The notes: generated by a model from the sequence alone, not told the origin. Positions 37,878 to 47,637 are shown, counted from the first letter of the stretch. The stretch: 64,000 nt of DNA from Roseomonas haemaphysalidis (GCF_017355405.1 NZ_CP061177.1:1285001-1349000), one strand, 5' to 3'. Numbers and translations are program-made.

Positions 37878-38084
37878 TTAACGCGCCGAGCCGTAGGGCA
37901 TCCACTGCTTCACAGTGTCGCCGTCCTGCTTGTCCATGATGAAAGAGCCACGATTCTGGCGCTTCATCTTGTTGGTCTTGGCGGTCAGCATGTGGCGCTT
38001 GTTGCCGGCGCCAGCCTTGACCAGGCCCGTGGCCGTCAGCCGGAAGCGCTTCTTGACGCTCGACTTCGTCTTCATCTTGGGCAT
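37878..38084 (-). CDS. rpmI: 50S ribosomal protein L35
   Basis: A 68-residue L35 with the usual start [20 protein letters not shown] and the basic [20 protein letters not shown] core. ATG 38084 follows an AGGAGAT-like box (AGGAGATCGAA on the minus strand). In many bacteria infC precedes it, but here the upstream neighbour is a divergent EamA gene, so the operon begins at rpmI. The operon promoter must lie within the 211 bp up to 38295. Identity is certain from motif and position. Confidence 0.98.
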   Translation of the reverse strand: MPKMKTKSSVKKRFRLTATGLVKAGAGNKRHMLTAKTNKMKRQNRGSFIMDKQDGDTVKQWMPYGSAR

Positions 38085-38295
38085 TTCGATCTCCTGAAAC
38101 GGGGGCGCCCGCCAGACGGCGGACACGAAACCACGGCCGGGCATGCCCTACAGGCCCGGACGCGCGGGGAAGAGCGCGGCGTATAGACGCAGAGCGGCGC
38201 AGCCACAACCGTTGAATCCGCCGCCCCGGGGGTGACAGCGCGCCGAACCGGGGCGATGCTCCGCGAAACGGCCCCGGACGGGCGCGGAGGATCGC

Positions 38296-39198
38296 TTGAG
38301 CGCGCCGGACACCGGGGAACACCCCAGCAATGCGACCGCCGCCATCGGGCTCACGGTGCTGGCGGGGCTGCTCTACGTGCTGGGCTACGCCATGTCGCGC
38401 GACTTGGTCACGCGGCACGGGCTGAGCCCGCTGCAGGTCACCTTTCTGCGCTGCGCCATCATCCTCGCCGCCGGCATCGCGCTCGCCGCCTGGCCGGGCA
38501 GCCGCGTGTCGCCGTCCCGGCTGCTGCACCCCGCCCGGGCGTGGGAACAGCGGGCGGCGGCGGCGGCGCTGGTCATCTCCAACGCCCTGGCGGTGCTGGC
38601 CTATTCGCTGCTGTCCGTCACCGCCGCCTCCGCCCTCGGCTTCACGGCGCCGCTGCTGCTGGCGGTGCTGGGCGGGCTGTTGCTGCGCGAGCGGCTGTCG
38701 GCCGGGCGCGTGCTCGGCACCCTCGTGGGCTTCGCCGGCATGCTGCTGATCGTCCGCCCGGGCGGGGAGGCGGGACTGGCCGGCATCGCCGCCGCCTTCG
38801 CGGCCGCGCTGACCTATGCGACCTATCAGATCCTGGTCCGCCGCCTGCGCGCCGTCGCCACCACCACCGACACCGTGCTGCAGGTCGCGCTGGTGGGGTC
38901 CGTGGCGCTGGCCGTGCCGGTGGTGGCCGGCTGGCAGCCCGTCAGCCCGCCCGCCGCCGCGCTGGCGCTGCTGGTCACGGCCGTGCAGACCGCCGCCCTG
39001 GCCTGCATCGCGGCCGCCCTGCGGCGGGGCGAGGCCTCGCGCCTGGCGCCCTGGCAGTTCACCGGGCTGCTGTGGGCCATGCTGCTGGACGCCGTGGTGG
39101 GGCACGCGGCGCCGGCCCCCCTCGCGCTGCTGGGCGCCGCGCTGGTCATCCTGGGCGGCATTCTGGCGCAGCGGTTCGGCGCCCGCCCGCGCCCGTAG
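38296..39198 (+). CDS. EamA/DMT family transporter
   Basis: A 300-residue, ten-helix DMT transporter with two EamA repeats. The first repeat has [16 protein letters not shown] and the second closes with [18 protein letters not shown], matching the family's conserved FTGLLWA-type region. The start is a TTG at 38296 preceded by GGAGG at a 7-nt spacing, which is better than any downstream ATG because homology begins soon after. It is the second EamA protein of the window and is not close to the first. Substrate unknown. dapF begins 83 nt downstream and may have its own promoter. Confidence 0.87.
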   Translation: MSAPDTGEHPSNATAAIGLTVLAGLLYVLGYAMSRDLVTRHGLSPLQVTFLRCAIILAAGIALAAWPGSRVSPSRLLHPARAWEQRAAAAALVISNALAVLAYSLLSVTAASALGFTAPLLLAVLGGLLLRERLSAGRVLGTLVGFAGMLLIVRPGGEAGLAGIAAAFAAALTYATYQILVRRLRAVATTTDTVLQVALVGSVALAVPVVAGWQPVSPPAAALALLVTAVQTAALACIAAALRRGEASRLAPWQFTGLLWAMLLDAVVGHAAPAPLALLGAALVILGGILAQRFGARPRP

Positions 39199-39281
39199 CG
39201 GCGGACCCGACGCGCTTTCGCCCGGCGCTTTCACCGGGCGGTCTCTTCATTTGTGGGCCGTTCCGCCGCATATCCCACCCC

Positions 39282-40124
39282 ATGATTCCGTTCCGCAAGA
39301 TGCACGGCCTCGGCAACGACTTCGTGGTGGTCGATGCCCGCAAGCCGGAAACCCTGGGGCCGCTCGGCGTTTCCCCCGCCCGCGCGGCGGCGGTGGCCGA
39401 CCGGCACCGCGGCATCGGCTGCGACCAGTTCATCGTGCTGGAGCCCACCGGCCCGGGCGCCGACGTGTTCATGCGCATCCTCAACCCCGACGGCTCCGAG
39501 GCCGGGGCCTGCGGCAACGCCACCCGCTGCGTCGCCCAGCTGCTGATGGCGGAAACCGGGCGCGAACAGGTGACGGTCCGCACCCTGCGCGGCGAGCTGC
39601 CCTGCGAAAGGCTGCCCGACGGCACCATCCGCGCCGACATGGGCCCGCCCAGCCTGGACTGGCGGGACGTGCCCCTGGCCCGCGCGGTGGACACCGCGCA
39701 CGTGCCCATCGACCTCGGGCCGGTGTCCGACCCCGCCGCCTGCTCCATGGGCAACCCGCACCTGACCTTCTTCGTGGGCGACCTCGACCGCATCGACTGG
39801 CCGGCGCTGGGCCGCGCGGCGGAACACCACCCGCTGCTGCCGGAACGCGCCAACATCGGCTTCGCCCAGGTGATCGACACGGACCACATCCGCCTCGGGC
39901 TGTGGGAACGCGGCGCGGGGGTGACACTGGCCTGCGGCTCCGGCGCCTGCGCCACGCTGGTCAATGCCCACCGCCGGGGCCTGTGCGGCCGCCGCGCGCG
40001 CATCGACCTGCCGGGCGGCACCCTGCAGCTGGAATGGCGGCTGGACGGCCACGTGCTGATGGCCGGCCCCGCCACCACCAGCTTTCTGGGCGCGCTGGAC
40101 TGGGCGGCGCTGGGCGTCGCATGA
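39282..40124 (+). CDS. dapF: Diaminopimelate epimerase
   Basis: A 280-residue enzyme that converts LL- to meso-diaminopimelate for lysine and peptidoglycan. The two catalytic cysteines are visible: one in [13 protein letters not shown] and one in [14 protein letters not shown]. The opening [19 protein letters not shown] is diagnostic. ATG 39282 is certain. Its stop overlaps the mtaB start by four bases (ATGA). In alphaproteobacteria dapF-mtaB-ftsY is a common cluster, and the same order holds here. dapB, another gene of the pathway, lies 6.5 kb away on the opposite strand. Confidence 0.97.
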   Translation: MIPFRKMHGLGNDFVVVDARKPETLGPLGVSPARAAAVADRHRGIGCDQFIVLEPTGPGADVFMRILNPDGSEAGACGNATRCVAQLLMAETGREQVTVRTLRGELPCERLPDGTIRADMGPPSLDWRDVPLARAVDTAHVPIDLGPVSDPAACSMGNPHLTFFVGDLDRIDWPALGRAAEHHPLLPERANIGFAQVIDTDHIRLGLWERGAGVTLACGSGACATLVNAHRRGLCGRRARIDLPGGTLQLEWRLDGHVLMAGPATTSFLGALDWAALGVA

Positions 40125-41362
40125 GCGTCGAGGTCCTGTCCTTCGGCTGCCGCCTGAACGCCTATGAAAGCGGCGCCATGCGGGAGCTCGCGGTCGGCGC
40201 CGGCCATGCCGGCACCGTGCTGGTCAACACCTGCGCCGTCACGGCCGAGGCCGAGAAGCAGGCCGCCCAGGCCATCCGCCGCCTGGCGCGGGAACGGCCG
40301 GGCGTGTCCGTGGTGGTGACCGGCTGCGCCGCGCAGATCGCGCCCGCCCGCTGGAGCGCGCTGCCCGGCGTGGCGCGCGTGATCGGCAACGCGGACAAGC
40401 TGAAGCCCGAGGCCTGGGCGCTGGACGCCGCCCCCGCGCCGGTGTCCGACATCATGGCCGCGCGCGGCGTGGCGGCCTATCCGGTGGCGGATTTCGCCAA
40501 CCGCGCGCGGGCCTTGATCGAGGTGCAGCAGGGCTGCAACCACCGCTGCACCTTTTGCGTCATCCCCTATGGCCGCGGCCCGTCCCGCTCGGCGCCGGTG
40601 GGCGCGGTGGTGGCGCAGGTGCGCGCGGCGCTGGAAGCCGGCTGCCAGGAGGTGGTGCTGACCGGCGTGGACATCGCCTCCTACGGCCCCGACCTGCCGG
40701 GCGCGCCGACGCTGGGCCAGATGGCCCGCCGCCTGCTGGCTCTGGTGCCGGAGCTGCCGCGCCTGCGCCTGTCCTCCATCGACCCGGCGGCGATCGACGA
40801 CGACCTGTGGCGGCTGCTCGGCAACGAGCCGCGGCTGATGCCGCACCTGCACCTGTCGCTGCAGCACGGCCATGACCTGCTGCTCAAGCGCATGAAGCGC
40901 CGCCATTCCCGGGCCGATGCCCTGGCGGTCGCCGCCCGCGCCCGGCGGCTGCGCCCCGGCATCGCGCTGGGCGCCGACCTGATCGCCGGCTTTCCCACCG
41001 AGGGCGAGGCCGAGTTCGCCGCCACCCTGGATCTGGTGGGGGAGGCCGGGCTGCAGTTCCTGCACGTCTTTCCATACTCGGCCCGCCCGGGCACCCCGGC
41101 CGCGCGCATGCCGCAGCTGCCCATGGCCGTGCGGCGGGAACGCGCGGCCCGGCTGCGGGCCGCTGGCGCCGAGCGCGCCCAACAATTCTACGCTGCCCGG
41201 ATGGGCGAGGAGGAAGCCGTGTTGCTGGAACATCCCGACCGGGGCCACACCGAACACTTCTGCCCGGTCCGTTTGGCGGCGCCCGCCGGCGCGCGCGGGC
41301 AGGTGCTGCGCGCGCGGGTGACCGGCGCCGACGCGCGCGGCCTCCTGGCCGAGGCGGCCTGA
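40121..41362 (+). CDS. mtaB: tRNA t6A37 methylthiotransferase MtaB
   Basis: A 413-residue radical SAM enzyme that adds a methylthio group to t6A37 in tRNAs decoding ANN. The N-terminal UPF0004 domain has its cysteines in [19 protein letters not shown] and VTGCAAQ, the second Fe-S cluster ligands. The radical SAM CxxxCxxC is in [25 protein letters not shown]-like C-terminal domain follows (from about 350). The opening [11 protein letters not shown] separates MtaB from MiaB and RimO. It is coupled by overlap to dapF and lies 2 nt before ftsY. Confidence 0.96.
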   Translation: MSVEVLSFGCRLNAYESGAMRELAVGAGHAGTVLVNTCAVTAEAEKQAAQAIRRLARERPGVSVVVTGCAAQIAPARWSALPGVARVIGNADKLKPEAWALDAAPAPVSDIMAARGVAAYPVADFANRARALIEVQQGCNHRCTFCVIPYGRGPSRSAPVGAVVAQVRAALEAGCQEVVLTGVDIASYGPDLPGAPTLGQMARRLLALVPELPRLRLSSIDPAAIDDDLWRLLGNEPRLMPHLHLSLQHGHDLLLKRMKRRHSRADALAVAARARRLRPGIALGADLIAGFPTEGEAEFAATLDLVGEAGLQFLHVFPYSARPGTPAARMPQLPMAVRRERAARLRAAGAERAQQFYAARMGEEEAVLLEHPDRGHTEHFCPVRLAAPAGARGQVLRARVTGADARGLLAEAA

Positions 41363-41364
41363 CG

Positions 41365-42924
41365 GTGGCGCTGCGCGACATCTGGGCCAAGCTGACCGGC
41401 CGCCCGCCCGAGCCCGAGCCCGAGGCGAAGCCCGAGCCGCCGCCGCCGCCGGCCGAATCGCACCCCGCCGAAACCGCCCCGGCGCCCGCCGACACCCGCA
41501 GCCCCGCGCCGGCGCCCGCGGCACCGCCGCCCCGGCCGGACGCCACCCCCGCCGCGCCGGCCGACACCCGGTCGGATGCCGTGCCGGACGCGCCGGGCGG
41601 GGTTCCGGCCGAGATGCCGGCCGAGGTGCCGGCCCCGGCACCCCCGCGGCCGGCGCCCGCCGCCCCGCCGGAAGCCCCGCCGCCGGCACCATCCCCCGAG
41701 GCGCCGCCCGCCCCGCCGGAACAGCCGGCGCCGCCCCCCGCCACGCCGCCCGCGCCCGGCGCGCCGCCGCCCGGCTGGCAGCCGATCCCGCCGGACTGGG
41801 CCAGGCCGCCGCAACCCGCCCCCGCCGCGCCGCCGCCGGCCGAAATGCCCGTGCGCGGCCCGCCGCCGCAGCCGGTGCCGCCGCCCGAGGTGCCCGCGCC
41901 CACGCGCGACACGCCGCCGGCCATCACCCCCGACATCCCGGCGCCCGTGCCGCCGGTGCCGCCCCCCACCGTGGCCCTGGCGCCGGCGGAACCCGCCGCC
42001 CCCGCCGGCGGCTGGTTCGGCCGGCTGAAGGCGGGGCTGTCGCGCTCCACCGCGCGCATGACCGACGGCCTCACCGGGCTGTTCACCAAGCGCAAGCTGG
42101 ACGACGCGGCGCTGGAGGAGCTGGAGGAGGCGCTGATCGGCGCCGACCTCGGCGTGCCCGCCGCCAGCCGCATCGTGGCGAACTTCCGCCGCACGCGCTT
42201 TGGCAAGGAGGTGGGCGACGGGGAGGTGCGCGAGGCGCTGGCCGGCGAGATCGCCGCCATTCTGGAACCGGTGGCCCGTCCCCTGGTGCTGGACGCCGCG
42301 CTGCGGCCGCATGTGGTGCTGGTGGTGGGCGTCAACGGCGTCGGCAAGACCACCACCATCGCCAAGCTGGGCCAGCAATGGCGGGAAGAAGGCAAGAGCG
42401 TCACCTTCGTGGCCGGCGACACCTTTCGCGCCGCCGCCGTGGAGCAGCTGCAGATCTGGGGCGCCCGCACCGGCTGCGACGTGGTGGCCCCCGCCAAGCA
42501 GGGCGCCGACGCCGCGGGGCTGGCCTTTGATGCCCTGACGGACGCCAGGCGCAAGGGCACCGAGGTGCTGCTGGTCGACACCGCCGGCCGGCTGCACAAC
42601 AAGTCCGCGCTGATGGAGGAGCTGCGCAAGGTGATCCGCGTGATGCGCCGCGTGGACGAGACGGCGCCGCATTCCGTGCTGCTGGTGCTGGACGCCACGA
42701 CCGGCCAGAACGCCACGCAGCAGTGCAAGGTGTTTTCCGAGCTGGTGGATGTCACCGGGCTGGTGGTCACCAAGCTCGACGGCTCGGCCAAGGGCGGCAT
42801 CGTGGTGGCGCTGGCGGAGGAATTCGCGCTGCCGGTGCATGCGGTGGGCGTGGGCGAAAAGGCGGCGGACCTCAGGCCATTCTCGGCACGCGACTTTTCC
42901 CGTTCGCTGCTGGGCGTGGAATAG
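41365..42924 (+). CDS. ftsY: Signal recognition particle receptor FtsY
   Basis: A 519-residue SRP-receptor GTPase that docks ribosome-nascent chains at the membrane. The NG domain occupies about 225-519: G1 GVNGVGKTTT at about 327, DTFRAAAVEQL, G3 DTAGRLHNKS, and G4 TKLDGSAKGG. The first 215 residues are extreme in Pro, Ala and Glu (PPPPPAES, PAPPEAPPPA), an extended acidic/proline A domain of unusual length. The GTG start at 41365, 2 nt after mtaB, begins MALRDIWAKLTG. The proline tract is lineage-specific and its borders can be unreliable in gene models. Confidence 0.96.
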   Translation: MALRDIWAKLTGRPPEPEPEAKPEPPPPPAESHPAETAPAPADTRSPAPAPAAPPPRPDATPAAPADTRSDAVPDAPGGVPAEMPAEVPAPAPPRPAPAAPPEAPPPAPSPEAPPAPPEQPAPPPATPPAPGAPPPGWQPIPPDWARPPQPAPAAPPPAEMPVRGPPPQPVPPPEVPAPTRDTPPAITPDIPAPVPPVPPPTVALAPAEPAAPAGGWFGRLKAGLSRSTARMTDGLTGLFTKRKLDDAALEELEEALIGADLGVPAASRIVANFRRTRFGKEVGDGEVREALAGEIAAILEPVARPLVLDAALRPHVVLVVGVNGVGKTTTIAKLGQQWREEGKSVTFVAGDTFRAAAVEQLQIWGARTGCDVVAPAKQGADAAGLAFDALTDARRKGTEVLLVDTAGRLHNKSALMEELRKVIRVMRRVDETAPHSVLLVLDATTGQNATQQCKVFSELVDVTGLVVTKLDGSAKGGIVVALAEEFALPVHAVGVGEKAADLRPFSARDFSRSLLGVE

Positions 42925-42949
42925 CGCGGGGCGGGGCCCCGAACAGCAC

Positions 42950-42976
42950 GGGCCGGAACATCGCTGTCCCGGCCCG
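42950..42976. terminator. Hairpin between convergent ftsY and the PRC-barrel gene
   Basis: GGGCCGG (42950) pairs with CCGGCCC (42970-42976), 12-nt loop. Neither side has a T tract, so it may act as a bidirectional but weak terminator. Confidence 0.45.
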
Positions 42977-42995
42977 CATGGTTTCGAAAGGCCGC

Positions 42996-43388
42996 TCAGT
43001 CGTTGTAGTTGACGCCCGGCAGCTCGCGCAGCTGGTCGCGCGTCATGTTGACGGTGACGCGGCGCTCGCCCGGCGTCAGCTTCAGCTGGTTCATCGGCAC
43101 CGCGACATACTTGCTGGTGAAGCCCAGGCGGGTCTCGATCTCGATGATCGCGTTGACCACGCGGCCATTCGCCGGATCGACGATCAGGTCCTCGATCTCG
43201 CCGATCTCCACGTTGTCCGTGCTGTACACGTCGCGGTCCATCAGCTGCTTGGCGCGCAGGTGGCTGGCATCGATCTGCACGCCCCGCGTGGCGTTCTGCG
43301 TGGTGGACGTCGTCTGCGCCTGCAGCGCCACGGGGGCGGCGGCCAGGGCGGTGAGGGCGGCGGCGGTCAGAAGGGCCTTGCGGAACAT
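42996..43388 (-). CDS. Exported PRC-barrel domain protein
   Basis: A 130-residue protein with a signal peptide (LLTAAALTALAAAPVALQAQ) and a PRC-barrel domain. The domain is recognised from DVYSTDNVEIGEIEDLIVDP followed by GRVVNAIIEIETRLG and YVAVPMNQL, the beta-strand pattern of photosynthetic reaction centre H subunit tails and related stress proteins. The position in the periplasm or membrane edge is inferred. Function of exported PRC-barrel proteins is unknown. It has its own 209-bp upstream region with no other gene. Confidence 0.87.
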   Translation of the reverse strand: MFRKALLTAAALTALAAAPVALQAQTTSTTQNATRGVQIDASHLRAKQLMDRDVYSTDNVEIGEIEDLIVDPANGRVVNAIIEIETRLGFTSKYVAVPMNQLKLTPGERRVTVNMTRDQLRELPGVNYND

Positions 43389-43597
43389 TGCAGTTCTTTC
43401 ATGTTGTGGTCTGGCGAGTGTTCAACGCCGGGCCACCGGCCGGGTTGGACAGGCAAAGCGCTTTTTCTCTGCCCGGCATGCCGCGCCCCGCGCCCCATGC
43501 GCGGTTCTTGCGATTCCGCAAAGACCTTGCCGCCCGCAGCGAAGTTGCCGGGCCCGCGCCAGCGGCCCGGTGTTCGCGCCGTTGGCGCGGCCGCCCG

Positions 43598-44323
43598 TCA
43601 CACGCGCCGCCACACCCAGTACATCGGCTGCCGCCCTTCGCGCAGCGCCTTGGCCTCGTAGCGCGTCGGCGGCCAGCCGTCGGGGCGCCGCAGGTCCAGC
43701 GACACCTGCTCGAACGCGTCCTGCCCGCCCATCACCGCCATCACCCAGTCCTGGTAGGTCGGGTCGTCGGTGGCGATGCGCCATTGCCCGCCGGGGCGGA
43801 TGGCGCGCGCCAGCTCGGCGATGATGGAAGGGTGCACGAAGCGCCGCTTGCTGTGCCGCGCCTTGGGCCAGGGGTCGGGAAACATCAGGAACAGCCGCGA
43901 CAGGCTGCCCTCGGGCAGCGAGCGGATCAGCCGCCGCGCGTCCTCCGTCCAGAGCCGGAGGTTGGGGGGCAGGGGGGCATCGGCCTCGCCGCCTTCCGGC
44001 ACCAGCTTGCCCAGCAGGGAGCAGATGCCGTTCTCGAACACCTCCGCGGCGATCAGCCCGGCCCGCGGGTGGGCGGCGACCTGCGCCGCGCTGTGCTCGC
44101 CGCCGCCGAAGCCGACCTCCAGCCACACCTCCTCCACCGGCCCGGGAAAGGCGGCGGCGGGGTTCGTGGCGGCGGCCTCGGCCGGCAACAGCAGGCGCGG
44201 CAGCGTCACGTCCAGCAGCGCCTGCTGGCGCGGCCGCAGCGGGTGGCCGCGCCTGCGGCCATACAGCCGGTCGGGGACGGCGGGGGAATCGTTCGGGGTG
44301 TCGTCGGTCATGGCATCGGTCAT
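43598..44323 (-). CDS. trmB: tRNA (guanine-N7)-methyltransferase
   Basis: A 241-residue class I methyltransferase for m7G46 in tRNA. Motif I is EVWLEVGFGGGEH; the active-site PDPWPKARHSKRRF is the diagnostic TrmB motif. A C-terminal ATDDPTYQDWVM completes the family pattern. Two ATGs 12 nt apart (44323, 44311) leave the exact start open. It follows metK on the same strand after 78 nt with a strong hairpin, and supply of SAM by metK makes the pairing sensible. metK-trmB is common in Alphaproteobacteria. Confidence 0.95.
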   Translation of the reverse strand: MTDAMTDDTPNDSPAVPDRLYGRRRGHPLRPRQQALLDVTLPRLLLPAEAAATNPAAAFPGPVEEVWLEVGFGGGEHSAAQVAAHPRAGLIAAEVFENGICSLLGKLVPEGGEADAPLPPNLRLWTEDARRLIRSLPEGSLSRLFLMFPDPWPKARHSKRRFVHPSIIAELARAIRPGGQWRIATDDPTYQDWVMAVMGGQDAFEQVSLDLRRPDGWPPTRYEAKALREGRQPMYWVWRRV

Positions 44324-44348
44324 GGCATGGGGGGCCTTTCACGGCGAA

Positions 44349-44375
44349 GGGGGCGGCACCCGTGGCGCCGCCCCC
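44349..44375 (-). terminator. Hairpin between metK and trmB
   Basis: GGGGGCGGC pairs perfectly with GCCGCCCCC around a 9-nt loop, 26 nt after the metK stop. No T tract follows, so it may reduce read-through into trmB or protect the metK mRNA end. Confidence 0.45.
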
Positions 44376-44401
44376 TCCGGTTCCTGCACGCGGCAGATGG
44401 A

Positions 44402-45589
44402 TCAGCGGCCGAAGGCGCGCTTCAGCTCGGCCGCCAGATCCGTCTTTTCCCAGGTGAAGGTGCCGAGCTCGGCATCCGGCGTGCGGCCGAAATGGCCGTA
44501 GGCGGAGGTCGGCACGTAGATCGGCCGGTTCAGGTGCAGGTGCTCGCGGATGCCGCGCGGCGACAGGTTGACCATGTCGTTGACGGTCTTGGCGAGCTTC
44601 ACCTCGTCCACGTCGCGGCCCGTGCCGTGCAGGTCGAAATACACCGACAGGGGCTTGGCCACGCCAATGGCGTAGGAAACCTGCATGGTGCACTTCTCGG
44701 CCAGGCCCGCGGCCACCACGTTCTTGGCCACGTAGCGCGCCGCATAGGCGGCCGAGCGGTCCACCTTGGTGGGGTCCTTGCCGCTGAACGCGCCGCCGCC
44801 GTGCGGCGCCGCGCCGCCGTAGGTGTCCACGATGATCTTGCGCCCCGTCAGGCCGCAGTCGCCGTCCGGGCCGCCGATCACGAAGGTGCCGGTCGGGTTC
44901 ACGTAGAGCTCGTCCTCCGGCACCGTCCAGCCGTCGGGCAGCGAGGTGGCGATGATCGGCCGCACCAGCTCGCGCACCTGGTCCTGGCTCATGCCATCCT
45001 CGTGCTGGGTGGACACCACCACCGAGGTCACGCCGACCGGCTTGCCGTCCACGTAGCGCAGCGTCACCTGGGACTTGGCGTCCGGCAACAGGCCGGCGAC
45101 CGTCTTGTCCTTGGAGCGGCGCAGCTCGCTGATGCGGCGCAGGATCAGGTGCGAGTAGTACAGCGGCGCCGGCATCAGGTCCGGCGTTTCGGTGCAGGCG
45201 TAGCCGAACATGATGCCCTGGTCGCCGGCACCCTCGTCCTTGTTGCCGGCGGCATCCACGCCCTGGGCGATGTGCGCGGACTGCGCGTGCAGGTGCACGG
45301 CAATGTCGGCGTTGCGCCAGGAGAAGCCTTCCTGGTCGTAGCCGATGTCCTGCACCGCCATGCGGGCCAGGTGCGCCAGCAGCTCGTGCGTCACGCTGCC
45401 CGGGCCGCGGGTTTCGCCCGCCAGCACGATGCGGTTGGTCGTCACCAGCGTCTCGCAGGCGACGCGGGAATAGGGGTCAGCCTCCAGAAACGCGTCCAGC
45501 ACCGTGTCGCTGATGCGGTCCGCGACCTTGTCGGGATGGCCTTCGGAAACGGATTCCGAGGTAAACAGGTATTCGCCCTTGTCGCGCAT
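44402..45589 (-). CDS. metK: S-adenosylmethionine synthetase
   Basis: A 395-residue MetK that makes SAM from Met and ATP. Diagnostic segments: [20 protein letters not shown] at the start, the DQGIMFGYA hexapeptide region ([15 protein letters not shown]), the [19 protein letters not shown] loop and a KDPTKVDRS phosphate motif. The ATG at 45589 lies with AAGAGGAC-like sequence upstream. No SAM-sensing riboswitch (SAM-II, SAM-V, SAM/SAH) was recognised in the 119 bp upstream. trmB follows on the same strand. Universal housekeeping enzyme; length is normal. Confidence 0.98.
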   Translation of the reverse strand: MRDKGEYLFTSESVSEGHPDKVADRISDTVLDAFLEADPYSRVACETLVTTNRIVLAGETRGPGSVTHELLAHLARMAVQDIGYDQEGFSWRNADIAVHLHAQSAHIAQGVDAAGNKDEGAGDQGIMFGYACTETPDLMPAPLYYSHLILRRISELRRSKDKTVAGLLPDAKSQVTLRYVDGKPVGVTSVVVSTQHEDGMSQDQVRELVRPIIATSLPDGWTVPEDELYVNPTGTFVIGGPDGDCGLTGRKIIVDTYGGAAPHGGGAFSGKDPTKVDRSAAYAARYVAKNVVAAGLAEKCTMQVSYAIGVAKPLSVYFDLHGTGRDVDEVKLAKTVNDMVNLSPRGIREHLHLNRPIYVPTSAYGHFGRTPDAELGTFTWEKTDLAAELKRAFGR

Positions 45590-45708
45590 GGCCTTGATCG
45601 TCCTCTTGTCGCGATGGCGACCGGTGGCCCCGGCCTGGCTGTCCCCCGGGATTCCGGGCGCGGGCTGTTTCGCAGTCGCGGCAAAGGGGGTCAAGCCACC
45701 TTGGGGGG

Positions 45709-46344
45709 TCAGGAGCCCTGCGCGGGCTCGATAGGTCGCGCATCCAGCAGGGCCGCGGGCGCCGCCGGCACCGCATGCGGCACCACCACCTCCACCACCG
45801 GCCGGCCATCGGCGCGCGGCCATTCGCCCAGCGGCCGGAAGGTTTCGTCGCCGCGCGGGGTGGGCTTCATGGCGAAGGGCGCGCCGCTGTTGAGGGGGCT
45901 GCTCATCGCCGCCGCCGCGTGCGGCGCCAGCAACGCGGCGGCATCGAATTCCAGCAGAATTTGCGGCCGCGCCCGGCTGGCGCCATGCAGCTTCGCCGCC
46001 CGCCGCGGGTCGGCCCACAGAAAGACCATGCCGTTCAGCAGCGCCCGCCACGCCGCCGGCCGGTCGGCATAGCCGCCGGTCAGGCAGCGCAGCAGCAGCC
46101 CGTCCGGCAAAAGCTGGTCGCGCAGCGAGATGTCTGGCAGGCCGGGGGCGGACAGCGGGGCGAAGTGGCCCTTGCCCCGGTCCTGTTCCAGCAGCGCCGC
46201 GCGGCGCGCCGGCGCCACGCCGTAAAGGTCGCACAGCGCCGCGGCCGACAGCAGCCCGTGCTTCTGAAAGGAACCCCAGGCTTCCGCCGGCAGCAGGTGG
46301 AACAGCCGCGGGTAGCGTGCCGCGAATCCGCCCGCCCGCGTCAC
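45709..46344 (-). CDS. DUF7002-like protein
   Basis: A 211-residue cytoplasmic protein. The start [20 protein letters not shown] then [17 protein letters not shown] has the pattern of the DUF7002 family (ARYPxLFH, then HGLLS). A few invariant positions resemble ART-like folds (H, Y) but ADP-ribosyltransferase activity is only a possibility. A GTG start at 46344 overlaps the upstream stop (GTGA), which defines the start and indicates an operon with the CBU_0592-like gene. Longer starts (46413) would enter that gene. The gene sits between metK and dapB as a small two-gene unit. Confidence 0.72.
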   Translation of the reverse strand: MTRAGGFAARYPRLFHLLPAEAWGSFQKHGLLSAAALCDLYGVAPARRAALLEQDRGKGHFAPLSAPGLPDISLRDQLLPDGLLLRCLTGGYADRPAAWRALLNGMVFLWADPRRAAKLHGASRARPQILLEFDAAALLAPHAAAAMSSPLNSGAPFAMKPTPRGDETFRPLGEWPRADGRPVVEVVVPHAVPAAPAALLDARPIEPAQGS

Positions 46345-46601
46345 ACCACCGGCCGGGCGGCTCGGGCGCGCCGCCACAGGCCCACAAAGCCCACCAGCGT
46401 GAAGAACAGCCACAAGGCCTGGGTGACAAAGGAGGGCAGGTTGAAGTTGCCCATCAGCGACATCAGCAAACAGACCGAGCCCAGCCCGTTCAGCAGCAGG
46501 TAGCGGCCATCGCCGCTGTGCAAGCGCCCGAGCTGCAGCAGCGCGTAGGCGCTGACATAGGCAGCGACGCCGACAAGGCCAATGAGATCGGAAAATGGCA
46601 T
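46341..46601 (-). CDS. CBU_0592-like small membrane protein
   Basis: An 86-residue membrane protein (if ATG 46601 is used) with three hydrophobic segments: [37 protein letters not shown] and [18 protein letters not shown]. The [18 protein letters not shown] loop is characteristic of the CBU_0592 family found near metabolic genes in many Proteobacteria; its role is unknown. A GTG at 46613 would add four residues; neither site has a strong RBS. The stop overlaps the DUF7002-like start, so both are co-translated. Confidence 0.75.
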   Translation of the reverse strand: MPFSDLIGLVGVAAYVSAYALLQLGRLHSGDGRYLLLNGLGSVCLLMSLMGNFNLPSFVTQALWLFFTLVGFVGLWRRARAARPVV

Positions 46602-46665
46602 GCGCTGAGACACCCCGGGAAATCCGCCTCTAGCGTGCCGGATCGGGGTGGTAAAGCGCTGTTTT

Positions 46666-47448
46666 TCAGGCCCCTGGCGTGCCCCCCACGCCCATCACGT
46701 CGCGCATGGAATACAGCCCCGGCGGCCGCCCCGCCGCCCATCGCGCCGCCTGCACCGCGCCCGTGGCATAGACCCGCCGGTCAAAGGACCGGTGCGTCAG
46801 CGAGATGTGCTCGGACGCCCCCGCGAACAGCAGCGTGTGCTCCCCCACCACCTGCCCGCCGCGCAGCGCCGCGAAGCCGATCGGCCCGGTGGCGCGCGGG
46901 CCGGTGTGGCCATCCCGCCCGCTGTCCATGCCCACCTCGGCCAGCGTCTTGCCCCGCCCGCGCGCCACGGCGGCCCCCATCATCACGGCGGTGCCGGACG
47001 GCGCGTCCACCTTCTGGCGGTGGTGCATCTCCACGATCTCGGCATCGAACTGCTCGGGCGGCAGGGCGGCGGCGAATTGCTCGATCAGGGCGAACAGCAC
47101 GGTCGCCGCCGGCGCGAAATTGGCGGACGCCACCACCGGCACCACCCGCGCCGCCGCCGCCACCGCCGCGTCCTGCGCCGCCGACAGGCCCGACGTGCCC
47201 AGCACCAGCGGCGTGCCATGCTCCGCCGCCAGCGCGGCATGCGCCTCGGCCGTGCTGGCGATGGTGAAGTCGATCACCACGTCGCTGCCGGCGAACAGCG
47301 CGGCGGCATCGGCGAAGACCGTCACCCCCTGCGCGCCGCGCCGCGCCGTGCCGCCGGCGAGCTGGCAGCCGGCGGCGGCCACCTCCTCCACCAGCAGGCG
47401 GCCCATGCGGCCGGAAATGCCGGCGATGCCGATGCGGAGCGTGCTCAT
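46666..47448 (-). CDS. dapB: 4-hydroxy-tetrahydrodipicolinate reductase
   Basis: A 260-residue NAD(P)H-dependent enzyme of the diaminopimelate/lysine path. The Rossmann start IGIAGISGRMGRLL and the substrate and catalytic motif EMHHRQKVDAPSGTA (His and Lys) are present, with ASANFAPAAT further upstream. The ATG at 47448 has AGGGA-like purines upstream. dapF of the same pathway is on the opposite strand at 39.3 kb. Downstream there is the CBU_0592/DUF7002 pair on the same strand. Normal family length. Confidence 0.97.
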   Translation of the reverse strand: MSTLRIGIAGISGRMGRLLVEEVAAAGCQLAGGTARRGAQGVTVFADAAALFAGSDVVIDFTIASTAEAHAALAAEHGTPLVLGTSGLSAAQDAAVAAAARVVPVVASANFAPAATVLFALIEQFAAALPPEQFDAEIVEMHHRQKVDAPSGTAVMMGAAVARGRGKTLAEVGMDSGRDGHTGPRATGPIGFAALRGGQVVGEHTLLFAGASEHISLTHRSFDRRVYATGAVQAARWAAGRPPGLYSMRDVMGVGGTPGA

Positions 47449-47510
47449 CTGTGGTGGGAATCCCTGCGTTGCCGGGGGCCAGTGTGCGGCGGGGGCAGCG
47501 TCAGGCAAGG

Positions 47511-47634
47511 GGTTCTTTTTTGGAAAAAAGAACCAAAAAACTTTTGCTGGTTGGCGTGGCGCGGGACACCTCGTGCCACGCCGCTTTCAGCCAAGGTCTT
47601 TTGGCTTCTGTTTCTTCGGAAAAAGAAGGTGGCT
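47511..47634. repeat. Three-hairpin AT/GC element between dapB and the BCCT gene
   Basis: Perfect hairpin GGTTCTTTTTT / AAAAAAGAACC (47511-47534, 2-nt loop), followed by an AAAAAACTTTTG tract; then GGCGTGGC / GCCACGCC (about 47553-47582); then CTTCTGTTTC with a TTCG loop and GAAAAAGAAG (about 47606-47629). It begins 4 nt beyond the stop of the minus-strand BCCT gene. Looks like a compound terminator; only this copy is seen in the window. Confidence 0.7.
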
Positions 47635-47637
47635 GCT

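Noticed and set aside
38085..38295. L20 autoregulatory leader before rpmI
   Set aside because: No sequence resembling the L20-binding site of 23S rRNA was found, and infC is absent.
45590..45708. SAM-responsive riboswitch upstream of metK
   Set aside because: The 119 bp contain no SAM-II, SAM-V or SAM/SAH core that could be recognised by eye.
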